Positions 23,396-29,426 of a stretch of 33,905 nucleotides of DNA are shown one piece after another. This DNA is from a virus, in the IMG/VR virus record IMGVR_UViG_3300023179_000303, positions 1-33,905 of that record. One strand, written 5' to 3'. The notes beneath the pieces are model-generated. The model did no database searches and was not told the origin of the DNA. It saw only the letters and a list, made by a program, of their open reading frames with translations. A program made the translations under genes and the position numbers. Position 1 is the first letter of the stretch. Each line of letters begins with the position of its first letter.

Positions 23396-23855
23396 TGCAA
23401 AGCCTTTCTATCATCAACTGCAAACGCTTAACCTCGATCAACTCTTGAGGGTATTCTGCTTTTGCAATGCTGTTATTGTGTTGTGACAAAATCTTTTTAA
23501 TATAAGAATCTGTCATCCATTCTCTATACCTCGCCTGCTTATTTCTATGCGCCAGCTTTAACTTTTCTTTGTTTGCAGCCTCCCATTGTTTTAGCCGTTC
23601 TCTGCCGATTCTTTGGTAGCGATCCCGCCTGTATTTAAGATGCCAATCTTTAATTCCGTTTTTGTTTTCAGCATAAGCATTGCGCCTTGCCTGGTTCACT
23701 GAATCCTTGTTTTTCGCGTGCTGTTCCCTCCTTTTCTTTAAATGACACTCGATGCAATAGTTCATTTGTGAGCCGTCAGGATGTTTCCTGTATCCCGTCA
23801 ACGGCTTACTTATGCTGCATTTTGTGCATGTTTTAGAATGGAACGTCATCGTCAT
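23370..23855 (-). CDS. Zinc-finger protein with long basic helix (161 aa), HNH/endonuclease-associated type
   Basis: The N-terminus carries a Cys4 ribbon: KTCTKCSISKPLTGYRKHPD followed by NYCIECHLKKRREQ (two CxxC pairs about 20 residues apart, residues about 9-37). The rest is a long Lys/Arg/Gln-rich helical region (DWHLKYRRDRYQRIGRERLK and on). This N-terminal ribbon is common in phage HNH or endonuclease VII-like proteins, but I see no complete H-N-H core, so it may be only DNA binding. It overlaps its neighbours on both sides. Confidence 0.7.
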   Translation of the reverse strand: MTMTFHSKTCTKCSISKPLTGYRKHPDGSQMNYCIECHLKKRREQHAKNKDSVNQARRNAYAENKNGIKDWHLKYRRDRYQRIGRERLKQWEAANKEKLKLAHRNKQARYREWMTDSYIKKILSQHNNSIAKAEYPQELIEVKRLQLMIERLCNEKRKRVT

Positions 23856-24146
23856 AACTTGTAACCTTGCCGTTCTTCATGTAGCCACGGTGAACCTCTT
23901 TGGGCGCATTTGCATACGCTTCTTCCTCCATTTTCTTTTTCTTGGAATAGTTATCTTCCTTTAACGATAACAGCGTAGTTCCTTGGCTTGTAGGATGTTG
24001 CCACGCCGCCACGCGCAGTTTCTCTCCTGCTTTGTAATCGCACTCCAAAACAATAAAACCTTTAAAGTCAGGCGCTTTAGGTGACTTCCTTGTTTCCTGT
24101 GGTTCCCAATACATAACGCCCGATCCTGCTCTTTCTATGTGCTTTG

Positions 24147-24150
<4 letters not shown>
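23833..24150 (-). CDS. SSB-like protein with a DDDVPF C-terminal tail (105 aa)
   Basis: The last six residues are DDDVPF, nearly identical to the DDDIPF tail through which bacterial SSB recruits replication and repair proteins. The body (PDFKGFIVLECDYKAGEKLR, then VAAWQHPTSQGTTLLSLKED) reads as a small beta barrel and could be a minimal OB fold. It lies downstream of the exonuclease/RecT pair, where many phages keep an SSB. Its ATG overlaps the stop of the Gly-Tyr repeat gene (ATGA). The tail is directly visible. The single-stranded DNA-binding role is inferred. Confidence 0.7.
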
Positions 24151-24392
<242 letters not shown>

Positions 24393-24412
24393 TCTTTTCT
24401 CCCGATATTAAA

Positions 24413-24430
24413 TAGGGGCTTTCGCCCCTA
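24413..24430 (-). terminator. GAAA-loop hairpin between 24434 gene and Gly-Tyr gene
   Basis: TAGGGGC (24413-24419) pairs with GCCCCTA (24424-24430). On the minus transcript the loop is GAAA, a very stable tetraloop. It follows the stop of the gene at 24434 and is followed by ATTTAATA, a weak T-tract. It may be an attenuator or an mRNA-stabilising hairpin rather than a full terminator. A similar hairpin occurs at 28412. Confidence 0.6.
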
Positions 24431-24433
24431 GTT

Positions 24434-24757
24434 TTACAATCCCCAATCTGCATCAACTGGCACACAGAAAATCTCGGATGCTTCCGGCAGGTCAAGATCA
24501 GCGATAGATTTCAGGTTTGCTTTTTTGTCTTTCGGGTCGGCGATCACGCCGTTAAATCCAATAGATTCCCACGAGAAAACCCACACAACGCGGGAAAGAT
24601 AGATTCGACCGTGCTTTCGATCGATGTCACCTGCGAAAATCCAGCCACGATCCACAACGACAACGGCACGATTACCTGATGGTTTTGGTTGTGCGGCCAG
24701 ATCAGCACGCACATATTCAATGTTATTGATTACGATTTTGTCGGTTACGATGGTCAT
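24434..24757 (-). CDS. Phage protein, possibly DUF6948-like (107 aa)
   Basis: The central part RAVVVVDRGWIFAGDIDRKH, then GRIYLSRVVWVFSWESIGFN, and the end EIFCVPVDADWGL form a compact beta-rich domain. I tentatively associate it with the phage DUF6948 group (V-V-D-R-G-W-I-x-x-G-D). An AGAGGATA ribosome site precedes the ATG. Function is unknown. It lies between RecT and the Gly-Tyr/SSB-like genes, so it is probably made with the recombination proteins. Confidence 0.75.
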   Translation of the reverse strand: MTIVTDKIVINNIEYVRADLAAQPKPSGNRAVVVVDRGWIFAGDIDRKHGRIYLSRVVWVFSWESIGFNGVIADPKDKKANLKSIADLDLPEASEIFCVPVDADWGL

Positions 24758-24842
24758 TTTTTTATCCTCTCAAATGTTTTAATGTCAATTCTTAATAATT
24801 TCAAACCATGCAGCCTTATGTTTCTGTTTTCAGACGCAAATA

Positions 24843-25733
24843 TTAGATTTCCATCTCTATTGCGTCGTTTTCTTCGTTTCCCTCCGTAACGATTGTTTCT
24901 AGTTCTTTCGGGTTCCTTTTCAATGTGATTGATAATTCTCCGCTTAGATTGATGATTTCAGTCCTGAACTTCGTGGTATCTATGGCTTTGAAAGTGTCTA
25001 TAAAATCAATATTGCGTTCCCACATCGAGTTAATCTTTTCGCTTTTCTCTGCCGCGTCCAATTTCTTGCTGCCGACCACTTTAGTTATCAGCGCTAGATA
25101 ACCTTCCCGCCAATCTGCCTGTGTTTGGTAATGCGCGTAAGGTGTTTCTGAGTTCGGCAAATAGAGTGCATACTCTCCCAAATCATCCTCGGGAATCTCA
25201 AATGCCGGTTTCTTTACTGTTTCTGCCTGCCCCATATCCTTTTCCACGCGCTCAGGTTTAACGTCAAAATCCTGCACTTCTTCTGGCGTGTAAATACCGC
25301 ACACGCATCCAGGGTAAACAGTCCTGATTCCCTCTGATATGCATCTGGCACGCATCATCGCCCTCGGAAAATTCTTCCAGTTATCCTTGTGGGCAAAACC
25401 GATCTTTCGGGCCATATCCATATCCCACTTGATTTCCACGCTCCCGCCCTGTGGGTGAGAGAAAACACCGACAACGGACTCATCTGTATATGTTTTCCAC
25501 TCCACTCGTCCGCCTGCTGATTGAAACCTGGCCATCATTGCATCAGCTTTCAATGCTGGACGCCCTTGGATCACGTGATAATCGCGTGCGGCAATCGCCG
25601 GATGCATCCCTTCAGCTTGAGCAATCAACATAAGCGCCAACGCCTGATCTGCTGTTTTGACGCCAAATAAACCACTTTTTGCCACGGCTACGGCCATGGT
25701 TTGAACCTGCTCCACTGGAATTAAATTAGACAT
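24843..25733 (-). CDS. RecT-family single-strand annealing protein
   Basis: 296 aa. RecT-type proteins anneal complementary single strands and promote strand invasion, working with a 5'-3' exonuclease. Family features are an N-terminal helical part (ADQALALMLIAQAEGMHPAI, then AARDYHVIQGRPALKADAMM) and a beta region (GRVEWKTYTDESVVGVFSHP). The conserved stretch DMARKIGFAHKDNWKNFPRA, then MMRARCISEGIRTVYPG, is typical of the phage RecT/annealase group. The C-terminal 100 residues are variable and acidic. The exonuclease gene ends 7 bp upstream, forming a recombination pair. Confidence 0.85.
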   Translation of the reverse strand: MSNLIPVEQVQTMAVAVAKSGLFGVKTADQALALMLIAQAEGMHPAIAARDYHVIQGRPALKADAMMARFQSAGGRVEWKTYTDESVVGVFSHPQGGSVEIKWDMDMARKIGFAHKDNWKNFPRAMMRARCISEGIRTVYPGCVCGIYTPEEVQDFDVKPERVEKDMGQAETVKKPAFEIPEDDLGEYALYLPNSETPYAHYQTQADWREGYLALITKVVGSKKLDAAEKSEKINSMWERNIDFIDTFKAIDTTKFRTEIINLSGELSITLKRNPKELETIVTEGNEENDAIEMEI

Positions 25734-25740
25734 ATTTCCC

Positions 25741-26643
25741 TCACTTGATTAAAAAACGACGCGACCCATCAACTTCACGCATGAATTGTTTATAAATATC
25801 AGGCATGGCTTCTTGGAATAACTTGGAATCAAATTTTTGACTGCTTTTAGCGTTTTTCCATGTGGCCAGAACCTCGCCTGATACTGACTGCAAAACATTC
25901 GCTTTTTGCATTGCATCCATTACAATAAGAGAGAGCCTTTCTTCTTCTTTCTCTAATTCTGCAATCTTCTTTTTAGTGGCTTTCAGGTATTCGCAGGCAA
26001 GCTCGATGGATTTATTGGCCGTTACAGTCGAATCCTCACCGCGCGGGAACGTCATACGCATTTGTTCCGTATCTTCAGGATGAAAAGGATTTTTAGAGAC
26101 AACATAAGACCAATACTCTGCCATCTGCTTAATCAGATCATCCTTGCTTATTTCGTCAATATTGAATTCTTGCAAATAGAACTCTTGGCCACCAAACAAA
26201 ACGGCAAGGTAAATAGTATCGACGCCATACACTGCTGATTCGTGGATAAGCTGCGCCATATCAGATGCCGGTATGATTCCATCCTCAAATTTATTGCGCA
26301 CCTTCATCGAGTAATTCTTGGCTTCCACGAGAATCGTTTTATCGTTTTGCACGCCCACAAAATCAAAGTGCGACCGCAGCCAATCATGCTTTTTATGCGT
26401 TAACGATTCCTCAACCTTGTGAAGTTCTACCCCTAGTCTTTCCTGAGCAAGCCTGCCAATAACGGGTTCCATAACATGGCCCATTCTCACGGCTTCTATG
26501 TGTGAAATATCTTTAACAGGCAAAATTCCAATCTTTTGAAGAATTACTTCATTCGCTTTGCCATTAGCCGCCTTGCGAGAATCACCAGACCACCATGCAG
26601 AATTGCGCACCTCTGGTGCAAAGTCGTTAGAAAGCGCAGCCAT
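25741..26643 (-). CDS. YqaJ-type (lambda-exonuclease-like) 5'-3' exonuclease
   Basis: I choose the ATG at 26643 (MAALSND), because the AAGGAG upstream is 7 nt from it and too close to the ATG two codons earlier. This gives 300 aa. The PD-(D/E)XK core is visible: VRMGHVMEPVIGRLAQERLG (Glu in the GxxxEP motif), then WLRSHFDFVGVQND (Asp) and TILVEAKNYS (E-x-K). The C-terminal part has a helical, Lys/Glu-rich segment. The enzyme would resect double-strand ends for the RecT protein encoded 7 bp downstream. It overlaps the small Cys protein gene upstream by 17 bp. Confidence 0.88.
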   Translation of the reverse strand: MAALSNDFAPEVRNSAWWSGDSRKAANGKANEVILQKIGILPVKDISHIEAVRMGHVMEPVIGRLAQERLGVELHKVEESLTHKKHDWLRSHFDFVGVQNDKTILVEAKNYSMKVRNKFEDGIIPASDMAQLIHESAVYGVDTIYLAVLFGGQEFYLQEFNIDEISKDDLIKQMAEYWSYVVSKNPFHPEDTEQMRMTFPRGEDSTVTANKSIELACEYLKATKKKIAELEKEEERLSLIVMDAMQKANVLQSVSGEVLATWKNAKSSQKFDSKLFQEAMPDIYKQFMREVDGSRRFLIK

Positions 26644-26851
26644 CGTCATGCTCCTTTTTTTCTGTAATTTTTTGAAGAAATAAATCGCCTTCAATCCCGC
26701 AAATGCCTCTGTTCCTGACAATGGAACACAATCCTGCTATGGGTTTTCCGTCGATAAGTGAGAGTTTTACTACTTGAGGCTGGTAGCAGTACGCATCATC
26801 CTGTACGTATTGCATCTTTTTGTGGTGGGCGCAGTTAATGCAGAGTTTCAT
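26627..26851 (-). CDS. Small cysteine-rich protein, probable zinc binder (74 aa)
   Basis: The ATG at 26851 has GAGGAG 9 nt upstream, within a repeated initiation module. A longer frame from 26902 lacks a ribosome site. The Cys residues are spaced as KLCINCAHH (CxxC then HH), DAYCYQP, GLCSIV and NRGICGIEGD, enough for one or two zinc sites. It leads the exonuclease/RecT transcription unit and overlaps the exonuclease start by 17 bp. It could be a regulator or a partner of the nuclease. The family is not recognised. Confidence 0.78.
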   Translation of the reverse strand: MKLCINCAHHKKMQYVQDDAYCYQPQVVKLSLIDGKPIAGLCSIVRNRGICGIEGDLFLQKITEKKEHDDGCAF

Positions 26852-26866
26852 AGTCACGGACTCCTC
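26849..26866 (-). promoter_or_regulatory. Repeated translation-initiation module, copy A
   Basis: On the minus strand GAGGAGTCCGTGACTATG joins the ribosome site to the start codon. Copies B (28390), C (29051) and D (29347) share AGTC(C/A)GTGACTATG with the same spacing. In C and D the spacer AGTCAGTGACT is a perfect dyad. It is likely a ribosome site plus operator or mRNA-binding element. Confidence 0.75.
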
Positions 26867-26906
26867 TAAAGTTTTCTTTAATTGCCAGCGTTGCACTGAC
26901 AACTAG

Positions 26907-26935
26907 ATATTACACTAAAAATCTAAAATTATAAA
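26907..26935 (-). promoter_or_regulatory. Candidate promoter for the exonuclease/RecT unit
   Basis: On the minus strand TTTATA, 17 nt, TAATAT precedes the gene at 26851. The -35 box is poor. A TCAGTG lies just after the -10 box, recalling the CACTGA found in the same place after the strong promoter at 29398-29426. Confidence 0.4.
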
Positions 26936-27000
26936 TATTTAAAAATTATAAGATTCTAAAAGATTATAAATAATAAAAATAAAACAGATAAATAAATAAA
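26913..27000. other. Extremely AT-rich stretch in a gene-free interval
   Basis: About 90% A+T over roughly 88 bases, with TAAA/TATAAA runs, beside a GC-rich structured segment. It could be a promoter region, a duplex-unwinding element or part of a replication origin. No iterated binding sites are evident. Confidence 0.6.
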
Positions 27001-27061
27001 CTGAAGCATACATAACAAACCCATGAGAACTAACATTCGAAGTGTACTAACATAACATGCT

Positions 27062-27253
27062 GGATGGTGAGCAAAAACCTAGCCATCCTCATCAAGAATG
27101 ATTAGGTTCCTTCTTATGCTGGACGGAGCCGCACATAACCCGACAGTCTTTCGCTTATAGGCACTATCTTCGCCACCTATCCCGTTATCTCAAAGCTGCC
27201 CCACAGTAACGGTCTCCCCCACTCCCTGCCGTTGGTTTCCCCGACAGAGTGGG
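27062..27253. ncRNA. Candidate structured RNA region (serial stems and an interleaved stem pair)
   Basis: This stretch has no plausible gene but many paired segments. GGATGG (27062-27067) pairs with CCATCC (27083-27088) and AACCTA (27076-27081) with TAGGTT (27103-27108), interleaved as a pseudoknot. TTATG (27114) pairs with CATAA (27134), ATAGG (27157) with CCTAT (27176), CCGTTA (27182) with TAACGG (27207), and CCCACTC (27218) with GAGTGGG (27247). Most stems lie side by side. It is more GC-rich than its flanks. The strand and ends are uncertain. It could be a noncoding RNA, a trailer or a packaging/origin structure. Confidence 0.45.
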
Positions 27254-27271
27254 CGGTTAATTCAGAAGGAC

Positions 27272-27387
27272 AAAAAAAAAGATGTTTACAACTGCGATCC
27301 ATCTGGAAGAATCCGACAAGCGGATAAGGATCGCATGTGTAAACACCTTTTAATTTGCTGATCTCCCAGAATCAACGAAGATCAGCA
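27272..27387 (-). terminator. Double hairpin with T9 tract ending the first leftward unit
   Basis: After the stop at 27404 the minus transcript meets hairpin 1 (27379-27387 with 27356-27364, 9 bp, perfect). Hairpin 2 follows: a 7-bp outer stem of GTTTACA (27284-27290) with TGTAAAC (27338-27344), a 2x2 internal loop, an 8-bp stem (27293-27300 with 27328-27335) and an inner ATCCG/CGGAT stem. A run of nine T (27272-27280 read on the minus strand) completes it. This is a strong intrinsic terminator or a structured RNA end. Confidence 0.75.
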
Positions 27388-27403
27388 TATCAGACAAAAT
27401 TTA

Positions 27404-27553
27404 CTAAATCAAATGGTTTATAAACAAAAACAAGAAAGTGCCGAAAAAAACAGAGAAGAAAAACAATATAGACCGAACCATAATGTTTACTCTTTCTCTT
27501 TCTTCGCTTTGCTGTTGTATCAATAGCAGCTGAATAAAATCCTCATCCGTCAT
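27404..27553 (-). CDS. Small single-TM membrane protein (49 aa)
   Basis: The ATG (27553) overlaps the stop of the upstream gene (ATGA), and AAAGG lies 8 nt before it. The N-terminal half is polar and acidic then basic (MTDEDFIQLL, QQQSEERERV). The C-terminal half is a Phe/Leu-rich membrane segment (SILFFFSVFFGTFLFLFI). It is the last gene before the double-hairpin terminator. Small early membrane proteins of phages often act on the host envelope or on superinfection, but nothing here shows which. Confidence 0.7.
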   Translation of the reverse strand: MTDEDFIQLLLIQQQSEERERVNIMVRSILFFFSVFFGTFLFLFINHLI

Positions 27554-27819
27554 TTTGCAAACCTTTCCTTTTCTTGACGATCCATCTCACGCAATAAAGG
27601 TTTTATTGATGTTATGGTCTTTGCGCTGCACCACTCCGCGCAAAATCCCTTCTCAGGCACGTAAGAAACGCTGTAAACGCGCCCAGTGGCGTTTTCCTTG
27701 CTTAGGTGGATGATTGCATCATCCTTGCCAGAAAACGTCTGTAAAACGGTTTTAACACCGCCACAGATCCAGTCGTAATCGAGTACGTCGTCCAGAGCCT
27801 TTTTTAATGCTTTGTCCAT
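27550..27819 (-). CDS. Unknown early protein (89 aa)
   Basis: An AGGGTGAG ribosome site precedes the ATG. The product starts with a charged helix (DKALKKALDDVLDYDWICGG) followed by a beta-rich part (DDAIIHLSKENATGRVYSVS, then YVPEKGFCAEWCS) and a basic helical end. Three Cys are present but not in a clear zinc pattern. It lies between two small membrane-protein genes and is coupled to the downstream one. Function is not recognised. Confidence 0.75.
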   Translation of the reverse strand: MDKALKKALDDVLDYDWICGGVKTVLQTFSGKDDAIIHLSKENATGRVYSVSYVPEKGFCAEWCSAKTITSIKPLLREMDRQEKERFAK

Positions 27820-27828
27820 TTTCTCACC

Positions 27829-27942
27829 CTACTTAAAAAGTACGTCGAAAAAAGCCAACAAAAATGTTGCAAGCAAACCACCCACTAAAAAACAAATAAA
27901 CAGACTGACGAGAATATGGTCTCCGTTGTCCTCTTTTTTCAT
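27829..27942 (-). CDS. Small single-TM membrane protein (37 aa)
   Basis: The ATG overlaps the preceding stop (TGA at 27941-27939), and a purine-rich AGGGGGA lies upstream. The sequence is a short polar start (MKKEDNGDH) followed by one long hydrophobic segment, ILVSLFICFLVGGLLATFLL, and a short tail ending DVLFK. It belongs to the same coupled chain as 27939 and 27550. Its size and single helix resemble many early phage membrane peptides of unknown action. Confidence 0.65.
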   Translation of the reverse strand: MKKEDNGDHILVSLFICFLVGGLLATFLLAFFDVLFK

Positions 27943-28148
27943 TTTGTGTCCCCCTGTGGTTTTTGCGCGTGTAGGTGCGTGCCAGGTTCCCAATGCCAAC
28001 AACCCGATTCCGTTACGTGGCGAATTTGACCTATGGATGTCCTGTAACAGTCTTGAATTACATAACTTTTGCCGTTCGGGAAATAAACAGTGTCGTTAAC
28101 TCTGAATTTTTCTACAAGCCTTGTTCCCTGTGTCGATTTTTTACCCAT
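27939..28148 (-). CDS. Small basic early protein (69 aa)
   Basis: GGAAGG lies 6 nt before the ATG. The protein is mostly beta in pattern: RLVEKFRVNDTVYFPNGKSY, then VIQDCYRTSIGQIRHVTESG, then CWHWEPGTHLHA. An SH3-like small barrel is possible, since a V-x-x-x-x-N-D-x-V-Y start is common in such proteins, but this is only a pattern guess. It belongs to the chain of small leftward genes and is coupled to the membrane-peptide gene downstream. Confidence 0.75.
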   Translation of the reverse strand: MGKKSTQGTRLVEKFRVNDTVYFPNGKSYVIQDCYRTSIGQIRHVTESGCWHWEPGTHLHAQKPQGDTK

Positions 28149-28200
28149 AACATACCTTCCAGACTGTTAAAGTACGGAGCGCGTTGTCCCCGTGGTGAAT

Positions 28201-28392
28201 TTAAAAATAAATTCCAGTTACATTTCCCACGATACTATTAAACTCATCGCAAAATTCTTTAAATTTTTCTTTGTTGTAGATTGTCTGCAAAATGCATCTT
28301 TGCTGAATTACCCATTGATGCAATTCATCCCTTCCTTCGTCACGGAAAACCTCGAAGGCATAGTCTATTAGTTTCGATTCGTATTCTTTCAT
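28201..28392 (-). CDS. Small acidic helical protein (63 aa)
   Basis: I use the ATG at 28392, 9 nt from GGGAG. A GTG two codons earlier (28398) is too close to the ribosome site. The protein is almost all helix: YESKLIDYAFEVFRDEGRDE, then LHQWVIQQRCILQTIYNKEK, then FCDEFNSIV. It is translated from a copy of the repeated initiation module (copy B). No family is recognised. Confidence 0.75.
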   Translation of the reverse strand: MKEYESKLIDYAFEVFRDEGRDELHQWVIQQRCILQTIYNKEKFKEFCDEFNSIVGNVTGIYF

Positions 28393-28407
28393 AGTCACGG
28401 ACTCCCT
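28390..28407 (-). promoter_or_regulatory. Repeated translation-initiation module, copy B
   Basis: AGGGAGTCCGTGACTATG on the minus strand. It shares the spacer and spacing of copies A, C and D. The AGGGAGT in it is also complementary over 7 nt to the C-rich loop of the candidate RNA at 29871-29932. Confidence 0.72.
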
Positions 28408-28411
28408 AAAT

Positions 28412-28427
28412 AGCCCCTTTCGGGGCT
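28412..28427 (-). terminator. GAAA-loop hairpin after the clamp-like gene
   Basis: AGCCCC (28412-28417) pairs with GGGGCT (28422-28427). The minus transcript has a GAAA loop and is followed by ATTTAGGGAG. With no real T-run it may act as an attenuator or stability hairpin between the clamp gene and the next ribosome site. It is similar to the one at 24413. Confidence 0.55.
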
Positions 28428-28432
28428 GTTGA

Positions 28433-29053
28433 TTAGATTGTAATAGATGGCAAAACCTTAGATGCTTCTACGTTTTCGGTTCGCATAGGCATAACCCACA
28501 CACACGTTTTGCCGTCGTAGTCAAGAACCGCAAACCCGCACCCTGACTCTTGTCCGGGCATGATGAAAGTGGTTTCCTTACTTCCTTTAATGATCTTGCC
28601 GGCTTTGTCTATCATCGCCACATAATCAGGGTCATAGAATGTATGGTTTTCAAGGTTTGTTTCATGCTTTGCTACCCTGCGCCAATCGGGAAAAATGCCC
28701 TCTTGTTCGTTTGTGAGCATGGATGAGCCTGAAGGATCGACAATTTCTATTTTGCGTAATTCGCCGGAGTATTTCCCGAATTTGTCGCCAAGATGAATCG
28801 TGAGTGTGCCTTTTTTCTTTTTTGCTATTTGCTCGGCAGTAGCATTAGAAATGATGATCTGACAATCCGGCCGTGGTATATCGTCGATTTGATGCACGCA
28901 TAATACATGGCCATTTGTGGCCACCAAGTAGGCGCCTTTCTCGCATGTTTCAACCATCACGCCGTTTAGATAATAGAGAATATCTTTTTTTGCAGAGAAA
29001 AGGCTGACTGCGGAAAATGTTGAAGCTTCGATGTTTAGGGAAATTGCTTGCAT
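28433..29053 (-). CDS. Two-domain sliding-clamp-like protein (DNA polymerase III beta homologue, truncated)
   Basis: 206 aa from the ATG at 29053. Bacterial beta-clamp motifs are visible in order: DILYYLNGVMVET (residues 24-36, compare DVRYYLNGMLFET in E. coli DnaN), LVATNGHVL (43-51, compare TVATDGHRL), FPDWRRV (121-127, compare FPDYRRV) and WVMPMR (186-191, compare YVVMPMR at the DnaN C-terminus). Only the equivalents of domains 2 and 3 are present, against three domains and 366 aa in E. coli. A closed ring would then need three subunits, as in PCNA or T4 gp45. It could be a true clamp or a decoy for host clamp partners. The assignment of homology is strong; the function is inferred. Confidence 0.85.
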   Translation of the reverse strand: MQAISLNIEASTFSAVSLFSAKKDILYYLNGVMVETCEKGAYLVATNGHVLCVHQIDDIPRPDCQIIISNATAEQIAKKKKGTLTIHLGDKFGKYSGELRKIEIVDPSGSSMLTNEQEGIFPDWRRVAKHETNLENHTFYDPDYVAMIDKAGKIIKGSKETTFIMPGQESGCGFAVLDYDGKTCVWVMPMRTENVEASKVLPSITI

Positions 29054-29067
29054 AGTCACTGACTCCT
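29051..29067 (-). promoter_or_regulatory. Repeated translation-initiation module, copy C
   Basis: AGGAGTCAGTGACTATG in front of the clamp gene. The spacer AGTCAGTGACT is a perfect dyad around a central G. The surrounding 49 bp (29030-29078) match copy D (29326-29374) at 45 positions, including the first codons of both genes. Confidence 0.78.
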
Positions 29068-29079
29068 TTTTAGTTGCTC

Positions 29080-29349
29080 TTATTCGTCATTCATGGTTTC
29101 GATGTCGAATCCATCAGCCGTGATGGTGACCACTTCGGTGTGGCCGGAGACACTATCCCAGCTCTTTATCTCGAAGCACATACCATTGCCGTTGTCGAAT
29201 GATTCTTCGGCTTCTGCAGCCCATGCGTGCAGCATGGATTCAGTGAAGTGTTCTTGGCCGAGCTTGTGGAACTGCCCCAAAGAGGATGAAATTTGGTTCA
29301 GGCCGTTGTTGTTGATGCGAGCGTTGATGTTTAGGGAAGTTGATTGCAT
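29080..29349 (-). CDS. First leftward early gene, acidic protein of unknown function (89 aa)
   Basis: I use the ATG at 29349, 9 nt from AGGAG. The product opens with MQSTSLNINA, closely like the clamp's MQAISLNIEA, then differs: LGQFHKLGQEHFTESMLHAW, then AEEAEESF-like acidic helix and a beta end (TEVVTITADGFDIETMNDE). It is the first gene after the strong leftward promoter, a place often used for proteins that act against host defences or transcription. No family is recognised. Confidence 0.78.
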   Translation of the reverse strand: MQSTSLNINARINNNGLNQISSSLGQFHKLGQEHFTESMLHAWAAEAEESFDNGNGMCFEIKSWDSVSGHTEVVTITADGFDIETMNDE

Positions 29350-29363
29350 AGTCACTGACTCCT
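29347..29363 (-). promoter_or_regulatory. Repeated translation-initiation module, copy D
   Basis: AGGAGTCAGTGACTATG again, in front of the first early gene and downstream of the strong promoter. It lies within the 49-bp duplicated segment shared with copy C. Confidence 0.78.
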
Positions 29364-29372
29364 ATTTGGTTG

Positions 29373-29395
29373 CTGATTATAATTAATCAGTGACT
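29373..29395 (-). promoter_or_regulatory. Inverted repeat at the leftward transcription start (operator candidate)
   Basis: CTGATTA (29373-29379) and TAATCAG (29384-29390) form a 7-bp dyad around TAAT. It overlaps AATCAGTGACT (29385-29395), which is one base from the AGTCAGTGACT dyad of the initiation modules. The whole element lies around the expected +1, so a repressor here would block the early promoter. Confidence 0.55.
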
Positions 29396-29397
29396 AA

Positions 29398-29426
29398 ATA
29401 ATAGCAATTAGGATTTTAGTTGTCAA
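29398..29426 (-). promoter_or_regulatory. Strong sigma70 promoter of the leftward early block
   Basis: Read on the minus strand: TTGACA (29426-29421), a 17-nt spacer, and TATTAT (29403-29398). The -35 is a perfect match and the -10 differs by one base from TATAAT. Transcription would start near 29391 and enter the gene at 29349. Confidence 0.88.

Noticed and set aside
26627-26902. Longer form of the Cys-rich protein starting at 26902
   Set aside because: The extra 17 codons have no ribosome site and cover the repeated initiation module that gives a well-placed ATG at 26851.
27062-27300. tRNA or tmRNA
   Set aside because: No T-arm (GTTCRANYC) with matching acceptor stem, no CCA end and no cloverleaf could be traced on either strand.
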